NCBI GenBank assembly: GCA_009833045.1
Contig: WUUP01000012.1
Span: 1-64,000, forward strand
From: Saprospirales bacterium GYS_P2D
Lineage (GTDB): Bacteria; Bacteroidota; Bacteroidia; Chitinophagales; Saprospiraceae
Length of the DNA: 64,000 nucleotides
Direction: 5' to 3'
Below are positions 19,377 through 28,651 of the stretch, in pieces; within the stretch, counting starts at the first letter, position 1; every line of letters starts with the position of its first letter. The notes below the pieces were generated by a model, which was given only the letters and a program-made list of their open reading frames with translations, was not told where the DNA came from and did no database searches. The position numbers and the translations under genes were made by a program.

Positions 19377-19874
19377 ATGAGTGTAAAGCCAAAGACAGTT
19401 TTTTTAATACTGGGAAGTAACGTAGGTAAGCGAAGAGCAATGGTCGAGAAAGCAAAATTTCTCCTCAAAGCACACTGTGGACCGATCATCAAAGAGTCCT
19501 CTATGTACGTGACAGAGCCATGGGGTGAGGAAAATCAAGCAGAATTCATCAATCAAGTGATACAGCTCGAAACCTATCAAAACTGTAGGAGTCTACTGGA
19601 ATCCTGTCAGCGCATAGAAGAGCATCTCGGAAAGTATAAAACCAGTACCTATGGGCCGAGGAAAATAGATATCGACATATTATTTTATAATAATAAAGTA
19701 ATCAATGAAGAAGATCTAATAGTACCACACCCTCGACTCCATGAACGCAATTTTGTATTGGATCCACTGTCAGAAATCGCTGCAGAATATATTCATCCTA
19801 TTTTTAATGTATCGATAGACCAACTTAAGCAAGATTCATCCGATATTTGCCGGACAGAAAAGCTTACACACTGA
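19377..19874 (+). CDS. folK: 2-amino-4-hydroxy-6-hydroxymethyldihydropteridine pyrophosphokinase
   Basis: This 165-residue HPPK transfers pyrophosphate from ATP to 6-hydroxymethyl-dihydropterin in folate synthesis. Family motifs are FLILGSNVGKR, the substrate loop TEPWGEENQAEFINQV, the signature YGPRKIDIDILFYNN and VPHPRLHERNFVLDPLSEIA. The ATG at 19377 opens directly into the first strand. The deoxynucleoside kinase gene starts right after its stop (1 bp), so they form an operon, an arrangement seen in other Bacteroidota. Confidence 0.95.
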   Translation: MSVKPKTVFLILGSNVGKRRAMVEKAKFLLKAHCGPIIKESSMYVTEPWGEENQAEFINQVIQLETYQNCRSLLESCQRIEEHLGKYKTSTYGPRKIDIDILFYNNKVINEEDLIVPHPRLHERNFVLDPLSEIAAEYIHPIFNVSIDQLKQDSSDICRTEKLTH

Positions 19875-19875
19875 G

Positions 19876-20526
19876 ATGGCCGTTGAGATACCGTATAACT
19901 ATATATGCGTAGAAGGAAATATAGGATCTGGAAAGACCTCTTTCACACAGATGATCCATCAAGAGTATCAGTGTGAGCTCATCCTCGAAGAATTTAAAGA
20001 TAATCCCTTTTTACCTTTGTTTTACCAAGATAAGGAGCGCTATGCCTTCTCGGTAGAGCTATTTTTCATGACTGAGAGATATAAGCAGCTGCAGCGGCAA
20101 CTACTCAATCAGGATCTCTTTCAGCAGTTTACCATATCTGATTACTCTTTTATCAAGTCTCGCTTATTTGCTAAGAATAACCTCATAGAAGAAGAGTATC
20201 GACTCTTCGTCAAGCTGTGGGAAGTGCTCAATAATCCTTTCCCAAAGCCCGATATACTCGTATATTTTCATCGAGATGTGGAGATCTTACAGCATTTCAT
20301 CGATCTCCGAGGTCGTGAATACGAAAAACTTATAAAGCCAGAATACTTACTCCAAGTTCAGCACACCTACTTTGACTACTTCAAAAATATTTTAACATTC
20401 CCAGTAGTGATCATTGACCTGAATACGATTGACTTCGTCAAAGAAAAGCAGCATTACGAGGCACTCAAGCACCTGATCTCTTCAAAGTACAATCCTGGAG
20501 TACACCGGATCAGCTTATTAGTCTAA
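19876..20526 (+). CDS. Deoxynucleoside kinase
   Basis: This 216-residue salvage enzyme phosphorylates deoxynucleosides with ATP. It has the P-loop EGNIGSGKTSF, the DRY-like motif replaced by ISDYSFIKSRLFA and the lid arginines in HRDVEILQHFIDLRGREYE. Which nucleoside it prefers cannot be told. It follows folK directly. Its last codons overlap the 3' end of the convergent PorP/SprF gene by 4 bp. Confidence 0.88.
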   Translation: MAVEIPYNYICVEGNIGSGKTSFTQMIHQEYQCELILEEFKDNPFLPLFYQDKERYAFSVELFFMTERYKQLQRQLLNQDLFQQFTISDYSFIKSRLFAKNNLIEEEYRLFVKLWEVLNNPFPKPDILVYFHRDVEILQHFIDLRGREYEKLIKPEYLLQVQHTYFDYFKNILTFPVVIIDLNTIDFVKEKQHYEALKHLISSKYNPGVHRISLLV

Positions 20527-21560
20527 TAGATAAATGAAGACCGGCGGCTACCATCACCACCAAAAAGGTAAGCTATAGCAAATTCAAAATTGCCTCGACG
20601 ATCACTAAACTGATCAATATCCCCTACTCCGATCTCATAGATCAAATCTATCGTGTATGCATCATACTCGAGTACCGCACAAAATCCTAAGGACTCCATG
20701 CCAAATCCATCAAAGTGATCTACTAAACGAGGAACGACTCCTACACCAAAAATAAATCCATCTGCACCACCCTCTCTAAAGCTAATGGTATGTCGCCACG
20801 AAAAAGCTAAAAAAGGATCCTGATGCTGCACGATAGCAGTCGTACCATATCGGACAGATCCCGCCACAGGGAGACTGAGATGTGCATATCCAGAGTACCG
20901 TCGGGAGATGAGTAGTGTAGAGTTGTCTATTATTGACTCATTGTATGGGCTCATATGATAGAGACTACCGCCAATGCCATACTGTATCCCAGAAGATAGT
21001 CGTCCCTGCCAAGACAAGCCTATCGCCATATCAAGTGCGGATCTACTGACCAGTCTATCTACTAATGGCTCACCAGAAGGAATGTCAAAGTTAACCGCTT
21101 GGTTTTCGACATCATATTGGTTACCATACCAGAAGCTCTCGTTAGTAGGATTGAGTAGATTAGCTCCTATGGTAGCCCCTACTGATAGTCTCTGATAACT
21201 ATCTGATGCCTGACTCAGCGTCTTGCTGAATCTCACTGAAGCCATGATATCATTTTTGACGAGAATTGTATTTGTTGGATTATCTTGGGTGACTCTGAGC
21301 TCTGTGGTTAGATGATCATCACCGAGATTGATATGACGATTCCAATAGACGGAGTAGATTCGGTTAGGACTCTGTGCTCCAGTGAGATTGAGCGCTCTAC
21401 GGTAATTTAGGCCAACTTGATTCTCATATCGATTGACCGATATGTCGGCGACCGAGTAACTTGATATGGCATTATTAAGATTAGAAAAAAGGGCATCTTG
21501 AGATATCCCGACTCCCGCCACCATCATTAATACGATCGATATAGCTATTCTAGTCATCAT
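20523..21560 (-). CDS. PorP/SprF-family outer membrane protein (T9SS partner)
   Basis: This 345-residue protein has a signal peptide (about 1-20, GVGISQ) and repeated beta strands ending in aromatic residues, with the C-terminus FEFAIAYLFGGDGSRRSSFIY. The opening (DALFSNLNNAISSYSVAD) resembles the PorP/SprF start, where partner proteins are needed for export of T9SS type B cargo. Its ATG overlaps the TGA of the upstream adhesin gene (ATGA), so translation is coupled and the pair is likely dedicated. Confidence 0.82.
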   Translation of the reverse strand: MMTRIAISIVLMMVAGVGISQDALFSNLNNAISSYSVADISVNRYENQVGLNYRRALNLTGAQSPNRIYSVYWNRHINLGDDHLTTELRVTQDNPTNTILVKNDIMASVRFSKTLSQASDSYQRLSVGATIGANLLNPTNESFWYGNQYDVENQAVNFDIPSGEPLVDRLVSRSALDMAIGLSWQGRLSSGIQYGIGGSLYHMSPYNESIIDNSTLLISRRYSGYAHLSLPVAGSVRYGTTAIVQHQDPFLAFSWRHTISFREGGADGFIFGVGVVPRLVDHFDGFGMESLGFCAVLEYDAYTIDLIYEIGVGDIDQFSDRRGNFEFAIAYLFGGDGSRRSSFIY

Positions 21561-24500
21561 CGTATTAACTGTACTGTACCAGAAAAAGTCCCCGATCTAC
21601 CATCTGCAAAAATGGCAACAGCGGTCCACACATATGCACCTGTCGACACCTGCTTTCCTTTGAAAGTGCCATCCCATCCTTTATTCTCTTGATTCACCTC
21701 GATATTGGAGTCATAGTAAAGTCTCACACCAGTCCGATTATACACGCTGAACACCTGGACTATGGCTCCAGGAGTACCATATACAAAAAGTCGATCATTT
21801 TGATTGTCCCCATTAGGCGTGAATGCCGTTGGTATGCTGACATGATTGGCTCTTTGGATAAATATTTTCTTTTCGTCATATGCCACACATCCTGCATCGT
21901 CTATCGCCTCTACAGCTACTACGGTAGTGTTTTCGATAGCTACGATCGTCGTACTATCACAAGAAGTACATGGCAGTATGCCATCTGGATCTGAGGTCCA
22001 AAATAAGTCATATTCGCCCTGAGCGCCTATCACCGTCAGAGGTAGATCCACATCCTGAAACTCATAAGCTGTCGTATCTACATCCATATCGAGTCTAAAC
22101 GTATCTGGCCGATTAATCACTATCGAATCTATAACGAGCTCACATCCAGCATCATCGACCACTGAGGCCGTATATATACCCTCGTCGAGACCTACGTGCT
22201 GAGATCCTGACCAGCTACCCTGTCCATCTGATATGCTGACCTGATAGCTACCTACGCCGCCTGCGGCATCTATGGTGATGGACCCGTTGTTATCATAATG
22301 ACATATTACATCGGTCGAAATTACTTCTGCCGTTAAGAGGTCCTCGGGCTCGTCAATTGAGAAACTGGCAGTAAACTCACACTGATCCTCATCTATCACC
22401 ATGACATTATAGACTCCAGCAAACTGTCCAAAGAGATCCTCGCCTGAAAACAACGGCTCTCCTCCACTATCTGTCCAACTAAAATTTAAAGCACCATCTA
22501 ATCCAGATATACTGAGATCAATATTGCCTGAAGCATCACCACTACAGGACACTGGATCAACCTGAGCTGTGATCAGCACCTCCTCTGCTCGCCGAATGGT
22601 GAATGCATCTCGAAAGGTACACCCCATAGCATCGGTCACTGTAATATCGTACTCGCCATGTGGCAGAACAACGAACTCGCCACTCTCTCCAGTCTGACGG
22701 ATCGGACCATCGATCAAATAGCTGTAGGGTGCCGTCCCATTAGACATTGATATACTCACGCTACCATCATCAATACCGAAGCAAGTATTATCAGTAGTCG
22801 CTATCGCAGCGGTCATCGCTAATGGCTCTATGATCTGTATACATGTATCGAGCTGACACCCGCTCGCTGAAATAATCGTCCCACAGTACTCTCCTGCCGA
22901 TAGTGACCGACGTGTACCATTGATCTGATCATCGTTCCAAGTCAGAGTCAAGTCATCAGTGGTGATAAAAGTAATCACCCCGTCATCTTCGCCAGAACAG
23001 TCGGGATGTTCCACAGAGAAGGAGTAAGTAGGTACCTCCTCTGCATCTACTACTATCGTGCTCATGACTCTACATCCCCGATCATCTGTCACGGTGACCT
23101 CATAGCTACCTGCAGGTAGTCCGTCTATCTCGTCTGTACGCTGACCAGAGGACCATGATATAGTATATGGCGCTACACCTCCTATGATATCAAGTGCTAT
23201 CGTCCCATCAGGCTGAAAGCTACAAGAAGCGTTCTGTACATTTTCGCTAACACGAAGTTCTTCAGGCTCTGTGACAGATATCATTTCGGAGTAGTCACAG
23301 CCGTTTTCATCAATGATCAAAAGGCGATACTGTCCAGCTCGGAGCATTGTAAAATCTCTGAGTGTATCTCCTGTTTGACTAATTAAGTATTCTTGATAGC
23401 TGATACCATCGGTGATCACCTCATAGGAGATAGATCCGTCTTGCTCTTGAAAGCACGATACCGGTGAAGCCACTATATTTTCTATCTCCAAGGTAGCAGC
23501 CGACAGGATTTCAAAAGTATCCATCAGCATACAAGCGCCTTGGTCACGTACTATGACAGAGTAGATACCAGGATCAAGGCCATTAGCGCTTTCTTCATCA
23601 GATCCATTGCTCCATTCGTAAGTGTAAGGTGGTGTACCTCCTCTGACAAACAAATCAATGAATCCCTGTACTCCACAATAGGCATCCACCTTATCGGAGA
23701 TGACTGTCATCGCCATCTCTCCTGTGATCACTACTGCCTCAGTGACCGAGCAACCATATCCATCAGTGATACTTATCTCATATCTACCCTCTCCTAATCC
23801 TGTGAACTCTCCAGAGGCAGACTCTTCTCCATTTATCTCGTAGCTGTATGGGCCTTTTGTACTATTGGAGCTAACATTGATCAGCCCGTTTGGGCTACAG
23901 GCATCGGTATTATTTCTTCTTAGATCAATAATAAAATTAGGCTCTTCGCATGGCGGTGTCCCGCAAAAAAGTTCTGCCTCAGCACTACTACAAGTACCTG
24001 CTGCCGCTCGCACTGCAAAGCCGACCGTCATATCAGGCGGTAATTCAGTCACCAAATATTCAAACACATTACCAATCAACACCCAATCACCGTCAATATT
24101 TATCTCAAACTCAGTATTCGGATCCGTATGTGTCCAGCTAAACAATAGCTGATCTCGATCTATCTCTGTACAGCTGAGATTGTCTGGAGCCTGGAGATCA
24201 TCGACTAATGTCAACATACCATCCATCTCATAGCTGCATCCAAAACCATTTTGTGCTGAAATAGTATAACTCATACTCTCAGTAAACTCCCTGTCAAAGT
24301 CTACCAACTGACCATTCTGATCAGTGATACTATACTCTACCGCAGCTCTATTGAGCGTAGATATTGAGACTCGATCTATAGTACCTCGATTACTATTAGG
24401 CACATGATCGATGATCACGATAGACCAAGCTCCGCTGACTGAGCTCGTAGCATAATAGTCGCTCAGCCGAGAGCGCACGGACGGATCACCTTCTACACAG

Positions 24501-26071
24501 AGCACATCTCCAAATGCTGAGCCCGAGAGTTCACCCTGTCTCCAAATGGCCGCTGACTCCCCAGTAGGGCTGCGTAGGGTGACTGAGAGCTCTGATAGAT
24601 CATCATGTGATATACCATCTAAACATAAATCCAAAAAAAATCCGTCAAAAAATACACCTGTCTCATCCACTGTCACATCAATAGTCGTAGTGCCTCCAGC
24701 AGGCTCTCCTATAGCAGAAATAGAAAATGCACTACTGTAATCGGCAGTAGTCTCTTCGCTCTCAGGTAGCATAAGCATCAGCTCTTCGCCTCTACAGATA
24801 GATAGATCGAGGAGTGGATCGAATATTTCTTTCAGCTGATTGTCAGTGATGGATAGGCGAAGCGTGTCGATACTGCATCCATCCTGATTGTCTATGAAAA
24901 ATAGACTTTCTGCCTGTTCTGTATTTGCATCTTCGATAGCGATGATATCCAGTTCGGCGTTCCTACCTCCAGCTGGCACTGTGAAAACTGTCCCAGAGAT
25001 ACTATAGTCTTCTCCCTCACGAGCGGTACCTCCTAAGCTTGGTATCGGCACCACAGTCTCCTGCGCTACCGCTTGATCAAACTCCACTCCGATCACTCCT
25101 CTATCACAGCCCTCTTGGATCTCATCCCCTATGGCACCTCTCACGTAGTAGCGATAGTCTCGAGTCTTCAGACTATTAGCCTCGAGGAATACGGCACTAT
25201 CATAATCAAAATCATTATTGTCTCCAATGATTAATTTGATAGTATAGCTCTCACAGGGCACTACCTTTATTTTCGCTTTGAATACATCTAAGAAACCATC
25301 AAAGGTAAATGTCTCACTGCCTGTATTATCATTGTAATATTGGCTAAAGCCTAATGACTCAAACTCATCATCACATGTATCGCCCGACGTTAGCTCTCCT
25401 ACATCGCCCGAGTTCACACTATTTGTCCAAACAGGGAAATCAGTAAATGTATTCCCGGTAGGATCGGATGGATCTGGCACCAGGGCAATATTCACTCGAT
25501 CGTAACTCCCCCCATATGGATCAGCACCCGAGACAAAAAATGCAAACAGATCGTTGAACTTAGAGCAAGTAAACTCTGGATACTCCTCTGAGGCGAAAAC
25601 ATAGCGAAACTCCAGCTCTTCTGACTGAGGAACAAACTCTATCTCTATACCTGTCACCTCCTTGATATCAGACTCTGTGAGGCTCTGCAGGTCAGGATCG
25701 GAGCTCACAAAATCATCATCTGCCGTATCACCTGTACTTGTACTATTATTTGCTTGCGCAATATTTTGTACAGAGCCGGTAGATAAAACCATACCTCTAT
25801 CGAGACTTATATCACCCTGAGCTCCACTATATGCACCTATCGACTTGGGACTGCCAATAGTCCTTATGCTATTGACTCGTACACCATTACCCAAAAAGTT
25901 TGATCGTACAATATTCTCAACGGTTAGATTCGTGCCATTAGCAGTTTGAATAGATATTTGGGCATGCAAAGGAGACAACATTGCACCACCACAGCATGTT
26001 ATCATGCATAGCACGGAGAATCGGATATGAGAAAAGAGATTGATAATGGTGTTATTGTAGTTTAAAACCAA
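21557..26071 (-). CDS. SprB-repeat adhesin with choice-of-anchor L domain and T9SS type B signal
   Basis: This cell-surface protein of 1,504 residues starts at TTG 26071. A TAA lies directly before this codon, and the first in-frame ATG (residue 23) would cut the signal peptide, so TTG is the best start. Residues 1-38 are the signal peptide (ending LHAQ). About 50-300 is a choice-of-anchor L domain (FVSSDPDLQSLT, RYVFASEEYPEFTCSKFNDL). About 305-410 resembles a Calx-beta unit (GTAREGEDYSISGTVFTVP) and 420-575 a proprotein-convertase P-like domain (ELSVTLRSPTGESAAIWRQG). About 625-705 is Fn3-like. About 715-1390 is a row of SprB repeats (PYTISWSSGQ, LPAGSYEVTVTD). The last 95 residues are the gliding-motility-type C-terminal domain (IPTAFTPNGDNQNDRLFVYG, then GWDGTFKGKQVSTGAYVW). 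The role is probably adhesion or gliding. Confidence 0.92.
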   Translation of the reverse strand: MVLNYNNTIINLFSHIRFSVLCMITCCGGAMLSPLHAQISIQTANGTNLTVENIVRSNFLGNGVRVNSIRTIGSPKSIGAYSGAQGDISLDRGMVLSTGSVQNIAQANNSTSTGDTADDDFVSSDPDLQSLTESDIKEVTGIEIEFVPQSEELEFRYVFASEEYPEFTCSKFNDLFAFFVSGADPYGGSYDRVNIALVPDPSDPTGNTFTDFPVWTNSVNSGDVGELTSGDTCDDEFESLGFSQYYNDNTGSETFTFDGFLDVFKAKIKVVPCESYTIKLIIGDNNDFDYDSAVFLEANSLKTRDYRYYVRGAIGDEIQEGCDRGVIGVEFDQAVAQETVVPIPSLGGTAREGEDYSISGTVFTVPAGGRNAELDIIAIEDANTEQAESLFFIDNQDGCSIDTLRLSITDNQLKEIFDPLLDLSICRGEELMLMLPESEETTADYSSAFSISAIGEPAGGTTTIDVTVDETGVFFDGFFLDLCLDGISHDDLSELSVTLRSPTGESAAIWRQGELSGSAFGDVLCVEGDPSVRSRLSDYYATSSVSGAWSIVIIDHVPNSNRGTIDRVSISTLNRAAVEYSITDQNGQLVDFDREFTESMSYTISAQNGFGCSYEMDGMLTLVDDLQAPDNLSCTEIDRDQLLFSWTHTDPNTEFEINIDGDWVLIGNVFEYLVTELPPDMTVGFAVRAAAGTCSSAEAELFCGTPPCEEPNFIIDLRRNNTDACSPNGLINVSSNSTKGPYSYEINGEESASGEFTGLGEGRYEISITDGYGCSVTEAVVITGEMAMTVISDKVDAYCGVQGFIDLFVRGGTPPYTYEWSNGSDEESANGLDPGIYSVIVRDQGACMLMDTFEILSAATLEIENIVASPVSCFQEQDGSISYEVITDGISYQEYLISQTGDTLRDFTMLRAGQYRLLIIDENGCDYSEMISVTEPEELRVSENVQNASCSFQPDGTIALDIIGGVAPYTISWSSGQRTDEIDGLPAGSYEVTVTDDRGCRVMSTIVVDAEEVPTYSFSVEHPDCSGEDDGVITFITTDDLTLTWNDDQINGTRRSLSAGEYCGTIISASGCQLDTCIQIIEPLAMTAAIATTDNTCFGIDDGSVSISMSNGTAPYSYLIDGPIRQTGESGEFVVLPHGEYDITVTDAMGCTFRDAFTIRRAEEVLITAQVDPVSCSGDASGNIDLSISGLDGALNFSWTDSGGEPLFSGEDLFGQFAGVYNVMVIDEDQCEFTASFSIDEPEDLLTAEVISTDVICHYDNNGSITIDAAGGVGSYQVSISDGQGSWSGSQHVGLDEGIYTASVVDDAGCELVIDSIVINRPDTFRLDMDVDTTAYEFQDVDLPLTVIGAQGEYDLFWTSDPDGILPCTSCDSTTIVAIENTTVVAVEAIDDAGCVAYDEKKIFIQRANHVSIPTAFTPNGDNQNDRLFVYGTPGAIVQVFSVYNRTGVRLYYDSNIEVNQENKGWDGTFKGKQVSTGAYVWTAVAIFADGRSGTFSGTVQLIR

Positions 26072-26169
26072 TTATTGGTCTAAAGATTTAATCAATTTCC
26101 ATAGATAAAAATTATTCTTGCATCTATTTCTTTACATTTTGACTTCAATATCATTCAATTGACACATTT

Positions 26170-27930
26170 ATGAGACAGTTTTTTAAGTATGTGTTCTCTT
26201 CTTGTTTAGGAACGATACTCGCATTAGGCCTCATTGTTTTGGTTTTATTCTTGGTCGGCATTAGTAGCGCTCCTAAAAATACTATTCCAAACGATGCCGT
26301 GCTTCATCTGAAGCTCAATACTTTTTTGCCCGAACTCACTAATAATGTAGAGCAAGATCCATTCGCTTTTGAGCAACCGGATATGGTCGGTCTGAATGAC
26401 CTCACTGCCCTACTCAGACAGGCTCAAGATGATAAAAACATCAAAGGTATTTTGCTCCAGACTGAAGAAGCTGCGCTGAATACATCTACCGCATTATATG
26501 TGTCAGAATTATTAAGAGAATTCAAAGCTTCTGGTAAATACTTGGGAGCTTATGGTAACTATTTTAGTCAGACAGGATACCTATTAGCCAGTAATGCTGA
26601 TGAGATCACGCTCAACCCCAATGGCTTTCTTGATCTAAAGGGTTATGGTATGGTGATCCCATATTTCAAGGACTTTAGCGAAAAAACCAATATCGATTTT
26701 GACGTATACTTTGCTGGAAAGTATAAAAGTGCGATCGAACCATTCTATCGCAGTGAATCATCAGAAAATAATCGCTATCAAACTCATGAATATTTGAGCG
26801 ATTTTCAAGACGTAGTGTCAGCTACCATAGCCACTAATCGTGGCATGACAGCACCAGAGGTAGAAAATATAATGATAAATGCCCTGGCTACACATGCAGA
26901 GGCTTGTCAGGATCTCAACCTCGTGGATGAAATAAGCTATTGGGAAGAATTTGAAGAAAGTCTTGAAGAAAAACTGGATGTCAGTAAGGTGAAATATGTA
27001 GAACTCTATGACTACTGGAAGGCTACTAAAATCGACAAGGGTGACGGCAGTGACCGCATCGCTATAGTCTACGCTGAGGGAGAGATAGCACATAGTGGTA
27101 AAACCAAGGGTGCTGTAAGTATGGAGAGATACATAAAAGCGCTGGATCGTATCAAGAAAAATGACAAAGTCAAGGCGGTAGTACTCCGAGTAAATTCACC
27201 TGGAGGTAGTGCCTTCACTTCTGATTTGTTTTGGAAGAAGATAGAAGACATCAAAAAGGCAGGCAAAGTAGTGGTGGCCTCCTATGGAGACTATGCGGCA
27301 TCTGGAGGATACTATATATCATGTGGAGCTGATAAGATAGTGTCTGAACCTACTACCCTCACAGGGAGTATTGGAGTATTCTCGATGATACCTGATATGC
27401 ATGAGTTTTTTGACGAAAAACTGGGCATAGACTGGGATACTATAGGCACCGGAAAGCATACCTTCCTCTACTCCACTATGACCACTCGTAGCGAAGCAGA
27501 TAATCGCAAACTGATGAACGATACTGAGCGTATCTATGATCAGTTTTTGACTCGAGTAGCAGAGGGACGAGGAATGACAAAAGAAGCCGTCAATGAAATC
27601 GCTCAAGGAAGAGTGTGGAGTGGCATGGATGCGCTGGAGGTAGGCCTCGTAGATGAGATTGGTACTATCCAGGACGCTATTGAGATCGCAGCGGCAGAAG
27701 CAGGCACGGACAGCTACAAGCTACTTCAGTATCCTGTCATCAAAAAGACATTCTATGAAGAGCTCTTGAGCAGTATGGCGACCGAAGATCTCGCTAAAGC
27801 AGTTGGCCTCCGAGGCCCAGGCTATGAAGCCCAGCAGAAAACTGCTCAAGTGATCAATGAATTCGTCAAACATGTCGACAACGCCACCAAAACTCCTCAA
27901 GCACGATTGCCATTTATGCTAATGGAATAG
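26170..27930 (+). CDS. sppA: Signal peptide peptidase SppA, 67K type
   Basis: This 586-residue membrane-anchored protease degrades cleaved signal peptides. The N-terminal transmembrane segment lies at about 9-31. The double-domain layout matches E. coli SppA: domain 1 carries the catalytic Lys in FAGKYKSAIEPF (K186) and domain 2 the nucleophile Ser in YAASGGYYISC (S378), with NSPGGSAFTSD and TLTGSIGVF also conserved. The ATG at 26170 gives a short basic start (MRQFFKYV). Confidence 0.93.
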   Translation: MRQFFKYVFSSCLGTILALGLIVLVLFLVGISSAPKNTIPNDAVLHLKLNTFLPELTNNVEQDPFAFEQPDMVGLNDLTALLRQAQDDKNIKGILLQTEEAALNTSTALYVSELLREFKASGKYLGAYGNYFSQTGYLLASNADEITLNPNGFLDLKGYGMVIPYFKDFSEKTNIDFDVYFAGKYKSAIEPFYRSESSENNRYQTHEYLSDFQDVVSATIATNRGMTAPEVENIMINALATHAEACQDLNLVDEISYWEEFEESLEEKLDVSKVKYVELYDYWKATKIDKGDGSDRIAIVYAEGEIAHSGKTKGAVSMERYIKALDRIKKNDKVKAVVLRVNSPGGSAFTSDLFWKKIEDIKKAGKVVVASYGDYAASGGYYISCGADKIVSEPTTLTGSIGVFSMIPDMHEFFDEKLGIDWDTIGTGKHTFLYSTMTTRSEADNRKLMNDTERIYDQFLTRVAEGRGMTKEAVNEIAQGRVWSGMDALEVGLVDEIGTIQDAIEIAAAEAGTDSYKLLQYPVIKKTFYEELLSSMATEDLAKAVGLRGPGYEAQQKTAQVINEFVKHVDNATKTPQARLPFMLME

Positions 27931-27971
27931 AAATTAACAATCTATTAAAATTCAATGTTAAAACTTTGATT

Positions 27972-27979
27972 TACATTTG
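27972..27979 (+). promoter_or_regulatory. Candidate -7 element TACATTTG before the YceI gene
   Basis: TACATTTG fits TAnnTTTG and lies 32 nt before the ATG at 28012, leaving a short AT-rich leader. No clear -33 partner is visible. Confidence 0.45.
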
Positions 27980-28011
27980 ATGTTCAAACATTGAATATAA
28001 AATAGCATAAC

Positions 28012-28584
28012 ATGAAAAAATTGATTTACACTTTCGGCTTAGTTTTATTTACAGCGATGATGGCTATCGCCAATCATATGGAAGAAACTGTAAAACCAGT
28101 CAAAACTGGAGAAAGTAGCGTAGAATGGACCGGTAAAAAAGTAACCGGTAAACACTATGGAACGGTAGGTATCAAGTCTGGAGAACTTAAGTTTGATGGG
28201 GATGCATTAGTCGGAGGATCATTCGTGATCGATATGACTACTATCACTGTGGATGACCTCGAGGGCGAATGGGGTGACAAATTGCTTGGTCACTTAAAAT
28301 CTGATGACTTTTTCGGTGTAGAAAATCATAACACAGCAACTTTCACTATTACAGAAGTAATGGCTAAAGATGGAGTATATGCTGTCACTGGAGATCTCAC
28401 GATCAAAGGTAAAACTGCACCTGTTACATTCACAGCTAATGTGGATGGCTCTACTGCTACAGCTGATATCACAGTAGATCGTACAGTATATGACATCAGA
28501 TACGGCAGTGGAAAGTTTTTTGACAATCTTGGAGATAAGACAATCAATGATAACTTCACTTTAGCAGTGTCATTAGCGTATTAA
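28012..28584 (+). CDS. YceI-family periplasmic lipid-binding-like protein
   Basis: This 190-residue protein has a signal peptide (about 1-20, ending AIA). The YceI beta-barrel follows, with SSVEWTGKKVTGKHYGTV near the start, GGSFVIDMTTITVDDL, LLGHLKSDDFFGVENHNTAT in the middle and TVDRTVYDIRYGSGKFF near the end. Members bind isoprenoid or lipid-like molecules in the periplasm; the ligand here is unknown. A terminator overlaps the end of the convergent NADH dehydrogenase gene. Confidence 0.92.
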   Translation: MKKLIYTFGLVLFTAMMAIANHMEETVKPVKTGESSVEWTGKKVTGKHYGTVGIKSGELKFDGDALVGGSFVIDMTTITVDDLEGEWGDKLLGHLKSDDFFGVENHNTATFTITEVMAKDGVYAVTGDLTIKGKTAPVTFTANVDGSTATADITVDRTVYDIRYGSGKFFDNLGDKTINDNFTLAVSLAY

Positions 28585-28614
28585 TCGGATAAGTTGAACA
28601 CCAACATAAAGATG

Positions 28615-28651
28615 AAAAGGTCTACGAATTTCCCGTAGGCCTTTTTCTTTT
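28615..28651 (+). terminator. Terminator between the convergent YceI and NDH-2 genes
   Basis: AAGGTCTACG pairs with CGTAGGCCTT (one G-T wobble) around a 7-nt loop, followed by CTTTTTCTTTT. It overlaps the last codons of the minus-strand gene. Confidence 0.75.
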
